From: Boesenbergia rotunda
Taxonomy: Eukaryota > Streptophyta > Magnoliopsida > Zingiberales > Zingiberaceae
Length of the DNA stretch: 64,000 nt
Reading direction: 5' to 3'
Assembly (NCBI GenBank): GCA_024364735.1
Contig: JAGFNQ010001171.1
Location: 1-64,000 of the forward strand
Shown: in pieces, positions 22,919 through 33,365 of the stretch
Layout: every line of letters begins with the position of its first letter
Position numbering within the stretch: position 1 is the first letter of the stretch
Notes under the pieces: model-generated
The model's input: only the letters and a program-made list of their open reading frames with translations
Database searches by the model: none
What the model was told of the DNA's origin: nothing
Translations under genes and position numbers: made by a program

Positions 22919-23882
22919 GCCGGGTGAGGACTCGGTCGGGTAAGGTAGGAAGCCCGGTCGGATGGGGACTTGGTCGGATAACGACAGTCGGGCGCACATG
23001 GTGTTAACCTAGCCTGAAAAATACACTGGGGGATACACGGATCCAGTCAGAGCGCTGATATCTGGTCGGATGATCCTGGTCAGCAGAACCCATCCTAGAA
23101 GGTCCAGTCGGGCGGACGAAACCACTGATCCCCCTAAAAAATCGAATACCGAGGGTGTAGCTAACTGCCGGGCGAACAGTTCCGGTCGGGCATGCCTGAC
23201 CGGACGGCTCGATCGCCCCTGCCAATGAGATCACACCCCGCTCTAAGTGATTCACAAGTTTGTGGTCGACCGGCCGGTCGGATGGGTAGGTACCGGGAAC
23301 GGCCGAACCCACTCAGGCGACTAGCCAACCCAAGAGTCATTGATAGCCGAGAGGCCGAGCCCCTCCGTGTGACCACTTTCCGCCGGTCGACCAGATCCTG
23401 ATGGACAACTACATAATAGGACCAGCCCGAGTGGTCGCACTGTCTGAGTCGTTTAATTATGATCAAACTCTCTCAAATACAGCAAGATCTTCCAAATCTT
23501 CTCATTATGAGGAAAAGACACCTGCCATAATTATGTCTTTCCAGAGCATCAGACATTAATGAGGATGGAAGTGACAACCTGAACAGACTTTTAGGCGGCT
23601 GTGCCAGACCCTCGGGGAGACTAAGGCTGCCAAGGGATTATGTCAGAAGATTGACTTTTAATGAACTAAGACAGCCCCGACAAGACAGGGACCTCCATCT
23701 CCCCTATATAAAACCCCCTTGGTGCTTCAGAGAAGGGAATCGACAGCTGAAACAATTCCTCTTCATCTTCTGCTTTCTCTGTCCTATCTGCCGACCTTTG
23801 ATCCCAACCTGAACACCACTATAACTCGTCTGTCTGACTAATTCATCTAAGTGAAAGACCTCTCCACTTGTCGACAGGATCA
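22919..23882 (-). repeat. Right LTR arm, inverted relative to the left arm
   Basis: Reverse complement of the left arm. It ends at the outer side with ...TTGTCGACAGGATCA and has a clear TATA box ctatataaaacc on the + strand near 23705. It lacks the tandem duplication of the left arm and the last bases of U5, and is fused directly to gag at 22918. Confidence 0.9.
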
Positions 23883-23945
23883 TATTGAATAGTTTCTGTT
23901 GCCTTTGATGATTTGTTGAGGTAATAATACACGAGCTCTGATACA

Positions 23946-24147
23946 CTCAGTGAAAAAAATCAATGAAACGCTCAGTGTGTTTCAGTAAATGACGTGACAC
24001 TTAGCATGCACACGTCCGATTATCGCTCTGATACCATCAGTCGTCTCCGGCCGCCGTCCCGAATCAAACTATACTCTGGGGGTACGTGGACCTGTTGGGC
24101 ATCGCTGTATGTAAAATGTCACGTCATTCATTGAATTTTTCCTTGAG
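23946..24147. mobile_element. Short TIR element (MITE-like), copy 2
   Basis: Inverted ends ctcagtgaaaaaaatcaatg and the partner cattgaatttttccttgag. The interior shares cgtcccgaatcaaa, ctgggggtacg and tgtatgtaaa with the copy at 19791, in the same orientation. Confidence 0.6.
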
Positions 24148-24575
24148 ATTTTTTATTTAGTATATCATTTTTTATAATATAATTTGAGATATTGAATGTT
24201 GACGGATATATAATCATGTATTATAAAATTTAAGGATTATTAGTAGGACCACACAATTCTATAATCTGATCTCTATCTCAAATCAATTCTGCATGAAATC
24301 ATGATTCTACATTCTACACATTATGGGTCGATTGGCTCAATCGGAAAAGTGAAAAGAGCTACGAATCACATGAAATGAAATTATTAAAATATTGCTAGAT
24401 TTTAAATGATATTTTAGTTTAAGTTTAAAATTACTAAATTAATTTTAAAAATTACAATTTTTTATTTTATTGTTTTGACTTATCTATTTTGCTAATTCAC
24501 AATTTTTTAATTTTTAATTATATATATATATTAAAAAATATTATCTTAAACAGATCAGATTATAGATTTTAATTA

Positions 24576-24580
<5 letters not shown>

Positions 24581-24608
<28 letters not shown>
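24581..24608. repeat. (TA)14 microsatellite
   Basis: Uninterrupted TA dinucleotide run. Confidence 0.95.
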
Positions 24609-24611
<3 letters not shown>

Positions 24612-24919
24612 GATCCTAGCACAAATTAACTTATTCAGTAAATATCTTTCCAAAACTGATGAATCCGAGAATTATTCAGATATTTTCCTTTTGAATTAAT
24701 ACATGATTGAAATGCAAAAACATATATAGTCATTAACTTGTTGCACATATCTTTACTGCCATCTTCGATTGAAGGAGATACTTGGCTGTGAAAATGTATG
24801 CCGTTAGTTAATTATAATTAACTTAAGAATGCCTAATTAATTGGAAACTTCTAGTTTGCACATTCCTACATATGAAAATCAAACATTTCACTATCTCAGT
24901 GACGGAGACGCCATATGAA

Positions 24920-25532
24920 TAGGGATAGAAATGGATCAGACCAAGTTAGCTTTTTACCTTAACAAGTCAGGCCTGTATAATAATAAATTAGCATGAACCT
25001 GACCTGTATAATAACAAACTGACCTGAGCCTGGTCTGTGGCCTGTTATAGGCTTTGTTCTTGGCTTAAGTCGGACTTGTTCAATAGCTTAGCCTGGGATG
25101 CGGTCTGTTTACAAAGTCTATAATTTAATTCGGTTATCCAAAATACTTTTAATATATAAAATATAACAATTCAATTCGGTTATCTAAAATACTAATTTAA
25201 CAAATTAGCTAAAGATACCATAAATATATAAAATATGTATATTATAATTAAAAGAGATTTATGGTGTACTGGCAAGTAAGGTGATAGATAAGGTCTTCTT
25301 TGTTAGAAGACTAAGGTTCGAATCTTTTATTAAAGTCATTTTGACAATTTATATAATATAATTTTAACAGACCCAGGCTGGCCTGTCAGGCTTCATAGTC
25401 TTTATATTGAGCCTGAGTCTGGCCTGATAAGAAAAATAGGCTTTCAAACGGGTCTGAGTATTATTTTATTTTTAAATAGTTCAGGCCAGGCCACAAGCCC
25501 CTGGCAGACCGCCTGACCTATTTCCATCCCTA
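24920..25532. mobile_element. Non-autonomous hAT-like element (613 bp)
   Basis: Ends TAGGGATAGAAATGG and CCTATTTCCATCCCTA are inverted repeats of each other (a few mismatches) and are flanked by the identical 8-bp duplication CATATGAA (24912-24919 and 25533-25540). An 8-bp duplication with TAGGG ends fits the hAT superfamily. The interior has repeated words such as ctgacctgtataataac and no open reading frame of note. Confidence 0.88.
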
Positions 25533-26196
25533 CATATGAAATAGCTATGCCTCTAACTAGAATTTGTGTCACTGCATATGAAAAAAATTGATTAACCAAA
25601 TTGGTTAATATCGAATCTAGGTGACTAAGCAGACTAGACCCGACCAAGGGTCGAGTCCAGCCCGGACCTGGCCTAGGTCAACAGTTCGGGTGGCTTGTTG
25701 ATCCGGTTCGCCAGCTGCCTAGCCGGTTCCTGTTCCAATGGCGATTGATCCGGTTCGAATCTTTCATTAAGACATTTTGACAATTTATATAATATAATTT
25801 TAACAGACTCAGGCCGGTCTGTCAGACTTCATAGTCTTTATATTAGGTATGGGCTTAGCCTGATAAGAAAAATAGGTTTTCAAACGGACCTGAGTATTAT
25901 TTTATTTTTAAATAGGCCAGACCAGCCCACAGACCCCTGTCAGGCCGCCTGACCTATTTCCATCCCTACATATGAAATAGCTATGCCTCTAACTAGAATT
26001 TGTGTCACTGCATATGAAAAAATTGATTAACCAAATTAGGTAATATCGAATCTAGGTGACTAAGTCGCCAGACCCGACCAAGGGTCGGGTCCAGCCCAGA
26101 CCCGTCAACGGCTGCCTAGTCGGGTGGCTCGTTGATCCGATTCGCCGGCTGCCTAGCCGGTTTCGATTCCAATAGCAGCGGAACCACCTAACTGGC
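25315..26196. repeat. Tandem duplication of about 440 bp (two copies)
   Basis: Copy A is 25315-25751 and copy B is 25752-26196, roughly 90 percent alike by eye. Each begins with ggttcgaatc, and the same ten bases recur at 26197-26206 where copy B ends. The unit contains the right part of the 613-bp hAT-like element, its right target site and the first 150 bases of the larger hAT element. The shared ggttcgaatc at all three borders points to a duplication through microhomology. Confidence 0.85.
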
Positions 26197-28844
26197 GGTT
26201 CGAATCGCCGAATCCAATTCGGAGTCGTTGGAGAGGTTTTTTTTATTTTTTTCAATGGTTAAGATCATTTGACCATTTTTTTTATCAATAACTATAATTT
26301 AATGACCGTTATGATCCAAACTTTATAAATAGGGAGTTTATTTCATCTTTTTCACACACATCTACTCTACTCTCATTCTCAACTTCATATTCTCTACGCG
26401 TTTTCGACTTCATCTTTTGACGACAATGGAAGGTGATCATAGAGCTCATCATCTCGATCTCAGAGGGAAAAGAAATAGTGCACGAGGATTCCCACATTCA
26501 AATTCAATCCACCGATGATAAGACCGAGGCTCAGCCCCAGCACCTTCCGATGCCCTAAACACAAGGAAGTACCGATACAATTACTTCTAAGATTCGAGAA
26601 AATCCTCCTTTAAAATTTTCTATTTTCACTAAATATTTTGAGAAGGTCACACTTCCGTCGGGAGAATTGCGCGTAAAATGTAAGCATTGCAATGCTTCCT
26701 ACAAATTCCAAGTCAGCGGCGGCTATAGGTCGTTAAAACGACATGTAGAAACGAAGCACCCGACGGAATATGGACTTGACCATTCTCAAGCACAATTATC
26801 AAGATTTCTAGTAGTAGTAGTAGTGATTCTGATTTACTTTTATATTCTGATAATAAATTAAGAGAATCATTAGCTAAATTTGTTTCCGTAGAACATCTTT
26901 CTTTTAGTTTTGGATCTAAATGCACATTTGAAGATTTTTGTAAAGAATCTCTTAATCCATGTGCTAAATGTGTTCTTAGGACTACACTTACTCGTACAAT
27001 TAAAAGATTAATAAAACAAGGAAAAAGAATTTAATTGATAAATTTAGTAAATTAATTAAATAATAAAGTTTCTTTATGTTCTGATATTTGGAGTGATTAT
27101 TGGTAAACTCATTCTTATATGGGTGTGACTTGCCATTAGATTGATAACTCTTGGATCCTCCAAAAAAAAATTACTAGCTTATAGAATTTTTGATGAATCA
27201 CATACTGCCCATAACATTGCACAATTATTATGTTTAATTTTACAAGAATATCAATTGACTCATAAAATATTTTCAATATTATTAGATAATGCTAGCATTA
27301 ATACCGCTTCTATAGATGAACTAAAATTTATTTGTAAACCTGTTATTGGTGGTTTATTTTTTCATATTCGTTGTGTATGTCATGTTTTAAATTTATGTGT
27401 TCAAGATAGACTAAAATTTTTTGAAAATTATATTAAACCAATTAGAATCGCAATTTCATATTTATGGTTGTATTATGAAATAATGGGGTAGATTTTGTAA
27501 AGCTAATGGAATGAGACCTAAAAATCACGTGATATTCCAATACATTAGAATGAAACATATCAATTATTATAAGATTCATTTCAATATAAAGATTTATTAT
27601 ATTTATTTTTTGGACAAAATAGTAATACTAATATATATTTATTTTTACAACAATGAAATATTTGTAGTAATATTTGTGAAATTTTAAAAATATTTAACGA
27701 TGCAACTTTAAATAACTTGCCGGTGTTTATTATTCTACTGCTTATTTAGTTTTAGTGAATTTTTCTAGTATAGTATTAGTATTAAATGAACATATCAATA
27801 ATGAATCTTTAACTTCTTGCATGTTAGCTATGAAAACTAAATGAGAAAAATATTTTTATTTTATTTCTGAAATTTATTTAATTGCATTTGCTTTAGATTC
27901 TAGATTTAAATTAGAAGTTTTATAAGAAATGTTAACTTTATATTATGACGCTTTAATTTCTATTAAAGATTCTTCTTCTCTAGATCTAGTTAATATTATA
28001 TATAATATTAGAAATTATTTATATGATATAATCAATATTATATTAATTATGAAATATAAACTAATATTTATGAAACACAACAGCCTACTAGTACTAATTT
28101 AAAACTTACAAAAGTACAACTTTTATTAAAAGAACAGATGAAACGTTCACGAGGATCCTCAAGTTCCACACAGGAACTTGAGAATTATTTTACGACTTCG
28201 TTTGATTTTAATTAAGCAGATAGTGAAGATTTTGATATCTTAAAGTGGTGGTCACAGAAGGCTCAAAGTTTTCCTGTTCTCTCCGTGATTGCAAAAGAAA
28301 TTTTAGCATGTCCAATGTCAATTGTTGCTGTGGAGCAGACGTTTAGTGCCAGCGGCAACATATTAGATGAACGATGATCAACTATGTCTCCCGACTCATT
28401 GGAAGCTCAAGCATTACTAGACGATTGAACCAGAGCTGAGAAAAGAATCTAAGGAATACAACTTTCAGAAGACGAAGTCGAAAAATTTGATACCGAAGGA
28501 ACAAATATAACGAAAATGGGAGGAAATGGAAGTGAGCGATGAAAATTATAAAAGGATAAAAATGTAAAAGAATTATGTGAGCTTTAATTTCCCTAACCCC
28601 TAAGGGGATACGTAGGCAACTTAAATAAGTGAAAGTCCTTTTTTTAAATAAATTTTAAATTTTAAATTTTAATTTTTTAATATAATAATCTCGAACCATG
28701 GTGAACCGTGAACCGAATCGTGAATCGGCAGTTCCGAACCGTGAACCGTAACCGTCTTGGGCGATTAAAGTTAAGAGTCGATCTCCCACGAACCGTCGAA
28801 TTGGCGGTTCCGAACCGTCGGTTTCCGAACCGTGGTCGGGTCTA
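26069..28844 (+). mobile_element. Degenerate hAT transposon
   Basis: Left end cagacccgaccaaggg and right end, read on the minus strand, tagacccgaccacggt form imperfect terminal inverted repeats. The left end in copy A of the tandem duplication reads tagacccgacc, exactly like the right end. Subterminal regions at both ends are rich in cggttcgaa and gaaccg words. A decayed hAT transposase lies between. An exact 8-bp target duplication was not found; the best is agtcgcc against agtagcc. Borders are good to a few bases. Confidence 0.75.
26426..28508 (+). pseudogene. hAT transposase (BED zinc finger, RICESLEEPER-like), dead
   Basis: Conserved blocks appear in order but in shifting frames. A BED-type zinc finger at 26667-26780 has Cys pair CKHC and a His pair HVETKH. 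The central RNase H-like region at 27141-27491 includes FDESHTAHNIAQ, LDNASINTASIDEL and FFHIRCVCHVLNLCVQD. The C-terminal hAT dimerisation region near 28246-28430 includes WWSQKAQSFPVLS, EILACPMSIVAVEQTFSA and SPDSLEAQALL. Many stops and frameshifts lie between blocks, especially 27490-28140, so it makes no transposase. The identity is solid because these blocks are highly characteristic of plant hAT proteins. The start ATG at 26426 is a guess based on the reading MEGDHRAHH. Confidence 0.9.
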
Positions 28845-29181
28845 GTAGCCGACCACATTGTTGAGACTCAATGTCATTATAGATTAGTTAAGATGACAAT
28901 TTAAAATGTCCTTATAAATTATCATTATTGATAGTTTAAAATGTCTATGAAATATTTTTTTGTGATATTTTTGATTGTCAATATATTCGTATATTTAACA
29001 CACTTTTGAAGTTAGCATAGATATGTTATAATGGCATTATCCAAATGTCAAGAATACCAGAGGGGCCTATGCCAACACTGCATTTCAATATATTTTTTGG
29101 TGATGTCACATAGCTTTAGTGTCACTAAAAAATACTGCGTTTATGTGTGCATGCCAGTGAAGACCTTATTTCTAGTAGTGA
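28845..29181. other. AT-rich stretch ending in a CACTA-like terminus
   Basis: No gene. The right edge, read on the minus strand, starts CACTACTAGAAATAAGG, which is the classic start of CACTA-superfamily ends. No second end was found, so this may be a truncated element running leftward. Confidence 0.5.
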
Positions 29182-29486
29182 CCATTTTCAAATAGTTGAG
29201 GCAAAAATGGTTTGACGATCTTTGTACTTGTTTCCATGGAGGTAGTGGAGATGGACGATAAGTCTCTCCTCCCTTGTGAACTTTCCTCTTTTTAATGATG
29301 ACTGGGATGGAGATAGCTAGTCCACCGGAAGTGACAACTCTTGCCGCACCAGTTGAGTCATGCGAGCTTGGGGAGAAATCACCCCCGGCCGTTCTTCTTG
29401 ACGTAGTCATTTAGCTTCCTGTCCTCCTCCGACATCCATGGGTCCTTCTTCAGCCCTTGTTCATCGCAGCATGGTGATCTCCCCAT
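29182..29486 (-). pseudogene. R2R3-MYB transcription factor pseudogene fragment
   Basis: Read on the minus strand from ATG at 29486: MGRSPCCDEQGLKKDPW, then EEDRKLNDYVKKNG, an in-frame stop, FLPKLA, stop, LNWCGKSCHFRWTSYL. A frame change then exposes GKFTREERLIVHLHYLHGNKY. MGRSPCCDxxGLKKGPW and CGKSCRLRWxNYL are hallmarks of the R2 and R3 repeats of plant R2R3-MYB proteins, which bind DNA in the nucleus. No intron interrupts the R2-R3 boundary region, where MYB genes often have one, so a processed or captured copy is possible. It breaks off within R3, exactly at the CACTA-like end at 29181. Not functional. Confidence 0.85.
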
Positions 29487-29693
29487 GCCTTAATCAATTT
29501 CTCTCTATTACCAAAACAGGAGTTGACGCCGATTGGAAAAAGGGGTGTTTGAGCTCAGCGAATGAAAAGTAGTACCAATGGAAAAGTAGTCTCATTCAAA
29601 ATTATAATTTTCTCAATCGTAACAATCCAGAGATGTTGCATATGCCTCCTCCGGGATCAGGTATATATTACAGTAGACATATGGAGCAAGTTC
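29487..29693. other. Short non-coding stretch upstream of the MYB fragment
   Basis: No feature recognised. It could be residual 5' flank of the MYB copy. It ends at the target site of the next element. Confidence 0.4.
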
Positions 29694-29698
29694 GTGAT

Positions 29699-30638
29699 TG
29701 TTGAGACCAGTACGTACGATTAGAGGGAGGTGAATAGCCGATCATCCACTTCAATCGCGATTCTCTTCCTACACATTAGTGTGCAAGCAAAATAACAAAT
29801 AACTAAAAACTAATAACTAGAATAGACAAACCGATTTACGTGGTTCGGAGATAAAGCTCCTACTCCACGGTAGTCCATAAGTGGACGATCCCGATCCGTC
29901 GGTGGATGAATCCTTAGAAAACCTCCAGTTAGCTCGTGTAGCTCCATGTTGGTGGAGCAACCTTACCACAACTCGCACAAGTCCTCTAAGCACAAAGACT
30001 GCTAATTGGCTTTTAACCAAAGCCAATTTCGTCAACACTAGCAGCCAAACTGAGCTCGTGGTTGAACTAGCCGTTACCAATCGATTGGTGCCAACACTAG
30101 TCGACTGATTCCAACCGAATCCGAACATTACAACCCAACGTTCGAATTCCAGTCGATATCAGTCGACTGCACAGAAGATCAGTCAACTGATCTTTCTGTG
30201 CCAACTATCAGTCGATTGATCCAAGCGTCAGTTGACTGCCCAAACCCTAAACCTAGGGTTTCCCTTTCCGAGTATAATTCTCTCAGCACTCGGAGCCTCA
30301 CGACTCAACAGACTCTTCACCTAGCAGCCTCAACCTGTTGCCTTTAAGCCTTCTTCGACTTGGCTCTTGTAGCTCGGATGCATACTAGCTCGTGACTCGT
30401 CCTTATACCATCCTTCGCGTATGCCTCGAAGTACGCTTCTCTCGGCTCATTGTTCCTGCTTTGTCCACGGTCCCTCGGATGCATACAAGCTCACGGCTTG
30501 TCTTTTCATGCCATCCTTCATCGGACCCGAAGTCGTCCAGCTAAGCTCATGTGTATCCTGCAAACCTGTACACTCACATACACATATCAAATACAACGGT
30601 GAACCTAACTTCACTCCGGACCATAGATTACTCCAACA
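29699..30638 (-). repeat. 3' LTR of the gag-only element
   Basis: 940 bp, about 88-90 percent alike with the partner at 32377-33360. Shorter by about 30 bases near its U3 start (30610-30620), where the partner has extra sequence (33300-33340). Confidence 0.9.
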
Positions 30639-31034
30639 ATCTTTCCCTTTTTGATGTTTGGTAATACGGCAACTAGCAAATACAATGCAAACATTTTGGA
30701 CTTACGTTGCCAAGACTTCACCTTAGACTTATATCGCTAATGCATATATATCAAGGCAATGCAAACATGCATGGATTCTATCACAAGGCATCCCCTATAC
30801 CTAAACTCCCCAAGAGTTAGGATTTTTACCAAAACAGACTTTTTAAGAACCTTTCCAAGGCTCCCCTTATATTGGACTTACAAAGGCTTTTTAAGAACCT
30901 CTCTAAAGTACCCCTTTTGCCAATAAATGAGCAATAATGCCTAGACCATATCTATCATTGTTGGATTTTTGACTACCTAACATCATACCTAAATCCTTAG
31001 ATCCAATAGTCAATCTATCTAGGATTTTCTCTAA

Positions 31035-32322
31035 TTTATCAAGTTTTACTCTTAAAGCTTGATTTTTTCCTTTCTAGGTTCTTAAACCTAGAATCAATAT
31101 GTCCACCTTGGACATTCCTAGACTTACCCATTTGTCTAGGCATATGTCTCCCTTTCTTGGGATTAATGTCTTGATCCTTGGGCCTAAAGCTTCTAAGTTT
31201 ATCATGATGCATAAATTGCCTAGGGTTTTGATATGCAACATTAACCTTATTTTTATCATAACATCTAAAATTAAAATTATGCATAGGCAAATAATTTTCA
31301 TTATTTCTAACATGCATGGAGGAGTTTAAATTTGAATTACATTTTAAATTAAAGTTAGGGATTACCTCCCTTACCCTTGTAGCCCCCCTTTAATGTGAGC
31401 TCCTCCTTTTCTCCTTCTTTTCCCATTTTCTCAAATGCTCCAATTTCTTGAATTCTTCTTTTCTTAAACATTTGGCGTGGTAGTGTCCTAGTTCACCACA
31501 CGTGAAGCACTTTATATGCTTCTTCTCCTTCTTTGTTCCATCCCTACAACTCATGTTAGTTTTTAAATTAATTAAATTGAGTTTAGGGATTATCTCCTTT
31601 TTACCTAATGGACACTAGTCCTTATAATGTCCCTTTTGATTGCACCCAAAGTAAATTATGTAATCTTTGGATTTTACTTTGGTGGACGTGGAGGCTAGGT
31701 TGACTTGTTCTTCAACCTTTGATGAGGTGGATGCTTCTTCTTGCTTCGACATTGAAAATGATCTCTCCTCCTCAATCCTTGAAGTAGAGACTTCTTCTTC
31801 ACTCTTTGATGAAGTGGATGGTTCTTGTTCGTCTTGTGCCACTTCACTTGAGGAGGTGGATAATTCCTCATCTTCTTTCTCCTCCTCTTCAGATGTTGAG
31901 CTTCTTTCCTCATCCAATTTGTCCACTTCTTCTTCTTCTTGGATCAATAAGTCCATCTCCTTGGGCTCTTCTTTTGTGTAGGCTTTTGATGAAGAGCAAT
32001 CACTTTGCTCCATAGTTCATGAGCACACTTGTAATCACCTACACGACTAATTATATAATTAGGCAAAATATTAAGTAAAATTGATGTTACCTTATCATTA
32101 TTGTGTTTGTTGCTCCTCATTCCAATATTATGGTTGGAGCTTTTTTCCGTGTTGATCTTTTAGGACTTCAAATGACTCTTTAATGGCGATCATTAGATCC
32201 CAATCCATATTGAACCATGTCTTTGTCCACATCCTCTAATAATCGAAACTCTCGAGGTCGTAGAGAGGTGGAACGTTGATGTTGTCCCCTATGTGTTCTT
32301 CAAACGTCATTGCCTCTAGCAT
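31035..32322 (-). pseudogene. SIRE-like Gag with two CCHC zinc knuckles
   Basis: Reads on the minus strand from ATG at 32322: MLEAMTFEEHIGDNINVPPL, then a segment with TWFNMDWDLMIAIKE and GDYKCAHELWSKVIALH. A long Ser/Glu-rich region (best open at 31615-32013) follows, then two zinc knuckles: CNQKGHYKD near 31620 and CFTCGELGHYHAKC near 31470. A basic segment with RFKNLERK closes it near 31039. Gag binds and packages RNA. Several stops and at least two frameshifts break it. The spacing of the first Cys in the first knuckle is kept (YFGC). It is the only protein of this element, so mobility would need a full-length relative. Confidence 0.85.
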
Positions 32323-32362
32323 TTTGCTCTCTCGGCGATAAGTCCGTAGATGAGCGACCCCA

Positions 32363-32374
32363 GCGCTGATACCA
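32363..32374 (-). promoter_or_regulatory. Primer-binding site (initiator Met tRNA type)
   Basis: gcgctgatacca on the + strand is the complement of tggtatcagcgc, one mismatch from the standard TGGTATCAGAGC, two bases from the 5' LTR end at 32377. Confidence 0.85.
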
Positions 32375-32376
32375 CT

Positions 32377-33360
32377 TGTTGGGACCGGTACGTACGGCTA
32401 GAGGGTGTGAATAGCCGATCACTCACTTCAATCGCGGTTCTCTTCCTACATATTATTAGTGCACAAGCGGAATAACAAATAACTAAAAACTAATAACTAG
32501 AATAGACAAACTGATTACGTGGTTCAGAGATAAAGCTTCTACTCCACGGTAGTCCGTAAGGTGGACGATCCCGATCCATCAGTGGATGAGTACCTGAAAG
32601 ACCTCCGGCTAGCTCATGTAGCTCCTTGTGGGTGGAGAAACCTCACCACAATTCGCACAAGAGCACAAAGACTACTAATTGGCCTTTAACCAAAGCTATT
32701 TTCGTCGACTCTAGCCAGCCAAACTGAGCTCCCTTAAATAGAGCTCGTGGCTGAACTAGCTATTATCAGTCAACTGGTGCCAACACCAGTCGACTAGTTC
32801 CAATCGAATCCGAACGTTACAGTCCAACGTTCGAATTTCAGCCGACACAAATCGACTGCACAGAAGATTGGTTGACTGATCTTTCTGTGCCAACTATCAG
32901 TCGACTGATCTAAGCATCAGTCGACCGCCTAAACCCTAAACCTAGGGTTTCCCTTCCCGAGTACAATTCTCTTAGCACTCGGACCCTCACGACTCAGCTG
33001 ATTCTTCACCTAGCAGCCTCGACTTGTTGCCTTCAAGCCTTCTTCGACTTTAGCTCTCGTCCCTCAGATGCATACAAGCCCGTGACTCGTCCTCATTCCA
33101 TCTTTCGCATATGCCTCGAAGTACGCTTCCCTCGGCTCATCGTTCCTGCTTTGTCTACGGCCCCTTGGATGTATACAAACCCACGACTTGTCTCCTCATG
33201 CCATCCTTCACCAAATCCGAAGTCGTCCAGCTAAGCCTATGTATATCCTGCAAACATACACACTCACATATACATATCAAATATAAAGGTGAACCAAACT
33301 TAAATTTTTTATCTAAACATCAAAACACATGATTACTTCGGACCATAGATTGTTCCAACA
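32377..33360 (-). repeat. 5' LTR of the gag-only element
   Basis: 984 bp, TGTTGG...CCAACA ends. A ttaaatagagc TATA-like word occurs near 32744 on +. Same family as the solo LTR at 56509-57428. Confidence 0.9.
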
Positions 33361-33365
33361 GTGAT

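Larger units (their letters stand above)
20649..23882. mobile_element. Gypsy-like element with inverted LTR arms
   Basis: Outer ends are TGATCCTGTCGACAAG at 20649 and its exact reverse complement ending at 23882. They are flanked by the identical 5-bp repeat TATTG (20644-20648 and 23883-23887). The left arm is a full LTR next to a PBS and a gag; the right arm is the same LTR in opposite orientation, lacking only about a dozen terminal bases of its inner end. Normal LTR elements have direct LTRs, so this is a rearranged copy that still looks integrated as a unit. Pol is absent. Total length 3234 bp. The arms are about 90 percent alike, judged by eye. Confidence 0.9.
23883..24919. other. AT-rich intergenic region
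   Basis: No gene seen. Contains a second copy of the 0.2 kb inverted-repeat element (23946-24147) and a (TA)n run. Two gctctgatac words (near 23935 and 24015) resemble the complement of an initiator-Met PBS, but no LTR can be defined beside them. Confidence 0.6.
29699..33360 (-). mobile_element. Gag-only (non-autonomous) SIRE-like LTR retrotransposon
   Basis: Complete element on the minus strand. 3' LTR 29699-30638 (starts TGTTGAGACC on +), 5' LTR 32377-33360 (starts TGTTGGGACC, ends TTCCAACA). The 5-bp target duplication GTGAT is perfect (29694-29698 and 33361-33365). PBS complement gcgctgatacca at 32363-32374 lies two bases from the 5' LTR. The minus-strand polypurine tract aaaaagggaaagat abuts the 3' LTR at 30639-30652. 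The 1.7 kb interior encodes only Gag; pol is absent. Both LTRs carry several short agtcgactgat-like words and a ccctaaacctagggtttccc palindrome near 30247 and 32938. Confidence 0.93.

Noticed and set aside
23932..24028. Two gctctgatac words as evidence of a minus-strand LTR element
   Set aside because: They look like PBS complements, but no LTR border, partner LTR or internal domain could be found beside them.
26061..28852. 8-bp target duplication for the large hAT element
   Set aside because: Best flanks (agtcgcc and agtagcc) differ in sequence and length, so I do not claim a target duplication.
31667..31981. Ser-rich plus-strand frame of 104 codons
   Set aside because: It is the complement of the Ser/Glu-rich Gag region on the minus strand.
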